Shown: piece by piece, positions 58,936 through 64,000 of the stretch
Position numbering within the stretch: the first letter of the stretch is position 1
How the letters are laid out: each line of letters opens with the position of its first letter
NCBI GenBank assembly: GCA_026168455.1
Contig: JANSJX010000050.1
Coordinates: 31,001-95,000, forward strand
DNA from: Theocolax elegans
Taxonomy: Eukaryota; Arthropoda; Insecta; Hymenoptera; Cerocephalidae
Direction: 5' to 3'
DNA: 64,000 nt
The notes under the pieces: generated by a model
Told to the model about the DNA's origin: nothing
Databases searched by the model: none
The model's input: only the letters and a program-made list of their open reading frames with translations
Program-made: the position numbers and the translations under genes

Positions 58936-60563
58936 CATGTTGTTAACTAAAAGTTTTATGTATTATTAACTAAAATTAATGTGCTATAATAATTATTGAT
59001 ACAGACACATGGTGAACCCGACATGGTGTTTAAATTGTACTATACAGCAAGTGCAGTATGAAACAAAGAAGAGTTGCGTTTGCTTCTTATAACAAATATG
59101 GAATGATTCAGGTTAATGGTTTATTAGTTATTTGTGTTTGAAGAAAACATCCTATGCTCAATTATATATATTATTTTGATTGCAGTCTGGCTCATTTTGA
59201 CACATATATGGGGCTTGAAGATCTTTCAATTCCAAGTGCATTGTACTGAGTTGAGCACAAGCAGTTGTGGAGCTGTTTATAAAATTTGGGAAACATCTGT
59301 TACGTAACTTCAGAGGAACTATTAGCCGATAGATGGAACTTGACATGTACTTTGAGAAATTTGGGCACATTTTAATCTTTAGATAATGAACTCATTTTCT
59401 CCAAGTAACGGTCTAGTTATAACTCCTTGCACATACATAGTGACATATAGGTATAGACATATTATCGTAGCGAACGTGCACGATTTTAGGGTAAGGGGGC
59501 ATCATGTTGTTGACTAGAAGTATTATGTATTATTAAATAAATTAATGAGCTATAATAATTATTGATACAGACACATGGTGAACCCGACATGGTGTTTAAA
59601 TTGTACTATACAGCAAGTGCAGTATGAAACAAAGAAGAGTTGCGTTTGCTTCTTATAACAAATATGGAATGATGCAGGTTAATGGTTTATTAGTTATCTG
59701 TGTTTGAAGAAAACATCCTATGCTCAATTATATATATTATTTTGATTGCAGACTGGCTCATTTTGACACATCTATGGGGCTTGGAGAACTATCAATTGCA
59801 AGTGCATTGTACTGAGTTGAGCGCAAGCAGTTGGGGAGCTGTTTATAAAATTTGGGAAACATCTGTTATGTAACTTCAAAGGAACTAATAGCCGATAGAT
59901 GGAACACTCATTATTTCTCCAAGTAACGGTCTAGTTATAACTCCTTGCACATACATAGTGACATATAGGTATAGACATATTATCGTAGCGAACGTGCACG
60001 ATTTTAGGGTAAGGGGGCATCATGTTGTTGACTAGAAGTATTATGTATTATTAAATAAATTAATGAGCTATAATAATTATTGATACAGACACATGGTGAA
60101 CCCGACATGGTGTTTAAATTGTACTATACAGCAAGTGCAGTATGAAACAAAGAAGAGTTGCGTTTGCTTCTTATAACAAATATGGAATGATGCAGGTTAA
60201 TGGTTTATTAGTTATCTGTGTTTGAAGAAAACATCCTATGCTCAATTATATATATTATTTTGATTGCAGACTGGCTCATTTTGACACATCTATGGGGCTT
60301 GGAGAACTATCAATTGCAAGTGCATTGTACTGAGTTGAGCGCAAGCAGTTGGGGAGCTGTTTATAAAATTTGGGAAACATCTGTTATGTAACTTCAAAGG
60401 AACTAATAGCCGATAGATGGAACTTAACCTGTACTTTGACAAATTTGGGCGCATTTTAATTTATAGATAATATACCCATTTTGCCAAAGTACTGGTCTAG
60501 TTATAACTCCCTGCACATACACAGTCACATAAAGGTATAGACATATTATCGTAGCGAACGTGC
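58936..60563. repeat. Satellite unit A copies
   Basis: Resumes after the R1-type element. Landmarks lie near 59484, 60005 and 60564. The middle unit is short (521 bp) because of a deletion of about 45 bp near 59905. The segment repeats closely (59390-59900 and 59910-60420), suggesting recent duplication. Confidence 0.9.
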
Positions 60564-60937
60564 ACGTATTTAGGATAAGGGGGCATTCTGTTGTTGACGA
60601 AAAGTATTATTTATTATCGGCACAAATTAATGAACTACGCTATTTGTAAAACAGACACAGGGTGAACACAAAATGGTGTTTAAATTGCACTACATAGCAA
60701 GTGTAGTATGAAACAACGAAGATTTGCTTATTTTCTTATACCAAATATGGCATGATGCAGGTTAGTGGTTTCAATGGCACAGTTATCCGACCCCAGTATC
60801 TTTATTGTCCGCTTGCTTTTATATAAACTGCCCTTGATCTATTTTCTGATTCAGCGCGTGTTACTGCGGCTAGCATATACGGTAATATCTGTAGTGATTT
60901 TAAATAAAGCGCCTTTTATAATTCTCTTTAAAGCTGC
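60564..60937. repeat. Satellite unit B, 5' part (last copy)
   Basis: Matches 38591-38960. It ends at 'ctctttaaagctgc', where LTR-like DNA begins. The satellite is not seen again in the window. Confidence 0.87.
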
Positions 60938-61870
60938 TGTCGCGTCCCGACGAAAATTATATAATTATTTTTCGTAAAAAGTACTGCGTAGTTTAGAATA
61001 AAAATACCGCGTAGAAGACGAACAAAATAAGGTTGATAAAGAATGATTCTAAGTAAATGCAGTAATATAAAATATAATTTATAGAGCTAAGGGACAGATT
61101 AATGTACGAGTGTTTCAAACGGAAATGAGATTGATAAGTAGAGTTGAAGATATTATTCAAAGCCAATACGCATATAAGCGGGAGCGCTGATAGTGAGATC
61201 GAAACGAATGGTTGCGCAAGAGTTTTTTTGTACTGTACTATAAAATCAATGCTCGGAGAAGAACCGGCAATGGGAATCATCGACTAGAAAATTCGAGCAT
61301 TAGAAGGAAGTAATAAATTAAGCCGTTCTTTGGGTAGTGTCGCAGTAATAAAAGGGGGACAGCAAATTCTCTGAATTAACTACGAAGCGATACAGAAAAT
61401 GCATGGGATTCGATAATTTTTAATCACGCACATCTAACGGTCCAATCGGGTGCAAGCACAGAAAAATCGAGAACTACTTACGCAATTTCCATATAGGGCA
61501 AAGCGTAGGACAAGGACAGATGCATAGATTTTTAGGGTATATAAAGAGGACCCAGAACAGTCAGAGCCACCCCTAATGTTTCATCTAAAGCTTTCGTAAG
61601 GCGAAGCTCTGCTAGTCAACTCTTTGATTTTTATTCGAGGGCGTGGCACTGCTACTCGGACTTTACAGATATACGCATTCAAAATTAAAAGAGATCTTGC
61701 ATTCGGGGTTCGAGACGCATCGTTGACATCTACGAGCCATAGTCAAGGAACTTCGACATCTGGCAATCATCGGACTCCAACGGCATACACATCTAACGTC
61801 GACGCCCGCAGGTCTAGCAGGATATTATCCAGCAATTTGACACCGCTATCCACGTTCGAGGCGGACCTTC
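60938..61870 (+). mobile_element. LTR-like sequence with promoter, possibly truncated
   Basis: Starts TGTCGCGTCCCGACG at the point where satellite B is broken; the start resembles the BEL-3 LTR tip TGTCGCG. A TATA box lies at about 61538 ('gggtatataaagagg'), followed about 25 bp later by an initiator-like 'cagtcag'. This is the layout of an LTR promoter. No second LTR, primer site or coding frame follows; a CA/TA microsatellite starts near 61885. It could be a solo LTR cut by later events. Confidence 0.45.
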
Positions 61871-61884
61871 GTTCCTCACCGTAT

Positions 61885-61929
61885 ACACACACACATATAT
61901 ATATATATATACTTATATATATATATATA
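61885..61929. repeat. CA/TA microsatellite
   Basis: An 'acacacacac' run followed by (TA)n, ending next to the CTAG terminus described next. Confidence 0.9.
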
Positions 61930-61972
61930 CTAGGGGGGCTTCGCCCCCCTGCGCGCTTCGCGCGCCATCCCC
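61930..61972 (-). mobile_element. Helitron-type 3' terminus with two GC hairpins
   Basis: On the minus strand the element ends in CTAG at 61933-61930, preceded by a perfect hairpin GGGGGGCGAAGCCCCCC and another, GCGCGCGAAGCGCGC. A GC hairpin next to a terminal CTAG, in an A/T-rich target, fits a Helitron 3' end. The element would extend rightwards. No matching TC-type 5' end was identified before 64000, so its length is unknown. Confidence 0.6.
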
Positions 61973-62929
61973 CTATTTTTAATTTCGACAAAGGTTTTTC
62001 GTAATAAATTTATTTTAAATAATGTTTTAAATTATATTACTTTTTCACTACCATGGACACCTTAGAAATTAAACCGATTCACACAACACCTTGGAGGTAC
62101 TGTTATAATGCATTGGGTTTTATACCAAAAATTTAATTTTTTTTTAAATACGATTATAATTTATAAATAAAAGTTTTTACCAAAATTTAGTATAATGAAA
62201 TCAGAATAATAGTAATAAAAAAAATAAAGACATTAAATGTTAACTGTAAATTTTAAACTATATGAATTCCTATAAAGCTTAAATTTATATTTTAATAATT
62301 ATAAATGTTAATGAAAAATTAACTTACCAAAAATAGTAAAGTGCATATACTTACTAAATTGTAGTATTTAGTAACTACTTATGAAAATTTTGGAATATTT
62401 TAAACGGATCTAAATAGAACTTCACCTCCTAAAATTAATTTATTTAATGACGAAGGATCATTTTTGTATTAATTTTATAGAACTATTTATATAATTTTAG
62501 TGGCATATAAATAAAAACCTGTCTCTTCCATTTCTCCCGTAATTCGTAATTTGCACCCTCTTTCAAAATTTGCGTTTTAATCCATAATTATATCCAATTT
62601 ATTTTTTCCTTTAGTTACAGAGCCCATATATTTATCTTGATTATTATAATCAAATTTATTCCTTAGAAAACCTTCTGTTTCTAATAAATACATACTTGTT
62701 TATTTAAAATATTGTGTTATATCAATATATTATCTACACACTTATATATCCATACAATTTTGAAATATTAATTTAAAAAATATTTAAATTAAATGCTCCT
62801 AAATTAATAGTTTTTGAAAATCTATTCAAATATAATTTGTATTTTATATTGCCACTGTTAAAATTTGAATTTTCTTTTGCCTATACTGTTTATAATAGAA
62901 TTATCTTAAAAATGCAATAATTAATATAT
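61973..62929. other. AT-rich non-coding DNA
   Basis: Very AT-rich, with no frame of note and no internal repeats recognised. It may be the interior of the Helitron-type element whose terminus lies at 61930. Confidence 0.5.
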
Positions 62930-62933
62930 TTAA

Positions 62934-63446
62934 GGGGATGTCGGAGCTATAGCCTCCATCAAAAGCCGCTCGATCTCACGGCTTCGAATGGCGCTGTAGT
63001 CAGGTGTCGATTTCTACGTTAACGTACTTAAAACATAAATTATAAATTTTACAGCTACATAGAGCTGTTGAAAGATACTTTCCCCCCTAGCTATGACTAA
63101 ACTTAAGGTAATTATAATATTACTCTTGGCAGAAAATGTTTATTTTTTGAAAGAAATGTGAAATACGTCTCATATTCAATGAATCTATATCTGCGGTAAT
63201 GCTACACGCAACGTATTTCACATTTCTTTAAAAAAATAAACATTTTCTGCCAAGAGTAATATTATAATTACCTTAAGTTTAGTCATAGCTAGGGGGGAAA
63301 GTATCTTTCAACAGCTCTATGTAGCTGCAAAATTTATAATTTATGTTTTAAGTACGTTTAGCGTAGAAATCGACACCTGACTACAGCGCCATTCGAAGCC
63401 GTGAGATCGAGCGGCTTTTGATGGAGGCTATAGCTCCGACATCCCC
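62934..63446. mobile_element. 513-bp foldback MITE flanked by TTAA
   Basis: Near-perfect inverted arms of about 235 bp (62934 to about 63168, and about 63206-63446) around a ~38-bp loop. The tips are GGGGATGTCGGAGC / GCTCCGACATCCCC. TTAA flanks both sides (62930-62933 and 63447-63450), the duplication made by piggyBac-type transposases. TTAA is palindromic and could belong to the arms, so the superfamily is tentative. There is no coding capacity, so it would be mobilised in trans. Confidence 0.85.
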
Positions 63447-63719
63447 TTAATTGTTAACTCATTGTATATATCATATGGATATTTGGAAAAGTGTATGTTA
63501 TATTTGATTCATCTTCAAACAATTTTGCATCTGCATTTAAAGCATTACATTGCATTTTAGATCCGTTATTATATTATTGAGTATACGTTTAAACATTTTA
63601 TGAGTTTTATCAAGAATGAGTAAACTAATACACATTCTTTCAAGTTATGTTCACAACTTTTTTTTGTGCAAGGAAAAAATACATATATTATGTATTCTTG
63701 AAAAAAAATTTTAAAATAT

Positions 63720-63842
63720 ATGCAGACACACACACATACACGCACGCACGCACGAACGAACCCACACACACGCACGCACGCACGCACCCACACACACACA
63801 CACACCCACATACATACATACATACATATATATACATATATA
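63720..63842. repeat. CA / CGCA / CATA microsatellite cluster
   Basis: Runs of 'cacaca', 'cgcacgca' and 'catacata' ending in (TA)n. The Cys/Val- and Thr/His-rich frames over it are low-complexity shadows. Confidence 0.93.
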
Positions 63843-64000
63843 TGGGCTATTTCACGTCAAGTGGTACGTTAAAATTTTAAATCTCTCCAAAATTTGAGAA
63901 CAGGCTGGAAACATCTTCCAGAACATACAAAAAAAATTTAAGTTTTAAAAATAATTTGCATAAGAGTTATTCAAGCATGAAAAGTGGAAATTTTTCAATT
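63843..64000. other. Start of an unidentified repeat after (TA)n
   Basis: Begins GGGCTATTTCACGTCAAGTG directly after (TA)n, like the foldback element at 46301 (GGGTGGTTCTCTGTGACATC after (TA)n). It probably marks the edge of another element running out of the window. Too little is visible to classify. Confidence 0.3.

Noticed and set aside
61767..62004. Frames spanning the CTAG hairpins
   Set aside because: They run through (TA)n and the GC hairpins and have no coding character.
63569..63880. Cys/Val-rich and Thr/His-rich frames near the right end
   Set aside because: Translations of the CA/CGCA microsatellite.

Overview
This 64-kb window holds no recognisable single-copy gene, rRNA or tRNA. 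It is AT-rich eukaryotic repeat DNA. BEL/Pao and Gypsy LTR retrotransposons, an R1-type non-LTR retrotransposon and Helitron-type insertions together point to an arthropod, most likely an insect. A hymenopteran such as an ant is plausible, but this is only an impression.

The substrate is a tandem satellite with two related units. Unit A is about 565 bp. Unit B is about 1.33 kb and looks like A with an extra internal block of about 0.8 kb. Marking units by their shared 'agggtaag' landmark gives an order of roughly 4A-B-2A-B-6A-B-B-3A-B from position 1 to 60937. Nearly every transposable element lies inside a unit, and the satellite resumes at or next to the same unit position on the far side. 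Several insertions have clean target-site duplications.

Layout: 1-2856 satellite; 2857-7782 minus-strand BEL element (BEL-2, duplication CTTGT); 7783-9297 satellite; 9298-15422 Helitron-type insertion (A|CTAG...GA|T) with long inverted repeats, a 108-bp minisatellite, a duplicated 1.03-kb block and a remnant of a Helitron Rep zinc-finger region; 15423-17184 satellite; 17185-23650 nearly complete plus-strand BEL element (BEL-1, duplication CTTAT); 23651-27527 satellite; 27528-38560 an 11-kb Gypsy element (duplication ATAC) with 1.3-kb LTRs and an extra proline-rich/zinc-knuckle frame downstream of integrase; 38561-38978 satellite; 38979-50396 a rearranged, tandemly repeated BEL element (BEL-3) lacking reverse transcriptase and carrying an unknown foldback element in its LTR; 50397-51754 satellite; 51755-58935 a minus-strand R1-clade retrotransposon (8-bp repeat CATGTTGT at its edges); 58936-60937 satellite; 60938-61870 an LTR-like stretch; 61930 onward a second Helitron-type terminus; 62934-63446 a foldback MITE flanked by TTAA; then microsatellite and AT-rich DNA.

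None of the elements looks able to move on its own, but several are only lightly broken. BEL-1 has one nonsense codon and one frameshift in integrase. The R1-type ORF2 has three in-frame stops and no frameshift. The most interesting signal is that two diverged BEL elements both separate gag from pol by a single in-frame stop in the context UGA CUA, a known readthrough context. Short direct duplications (11-13 kb, 39-44 kb, 45-49 kb) whose second copies differ mostly by one-base indels may be partly assembly error.
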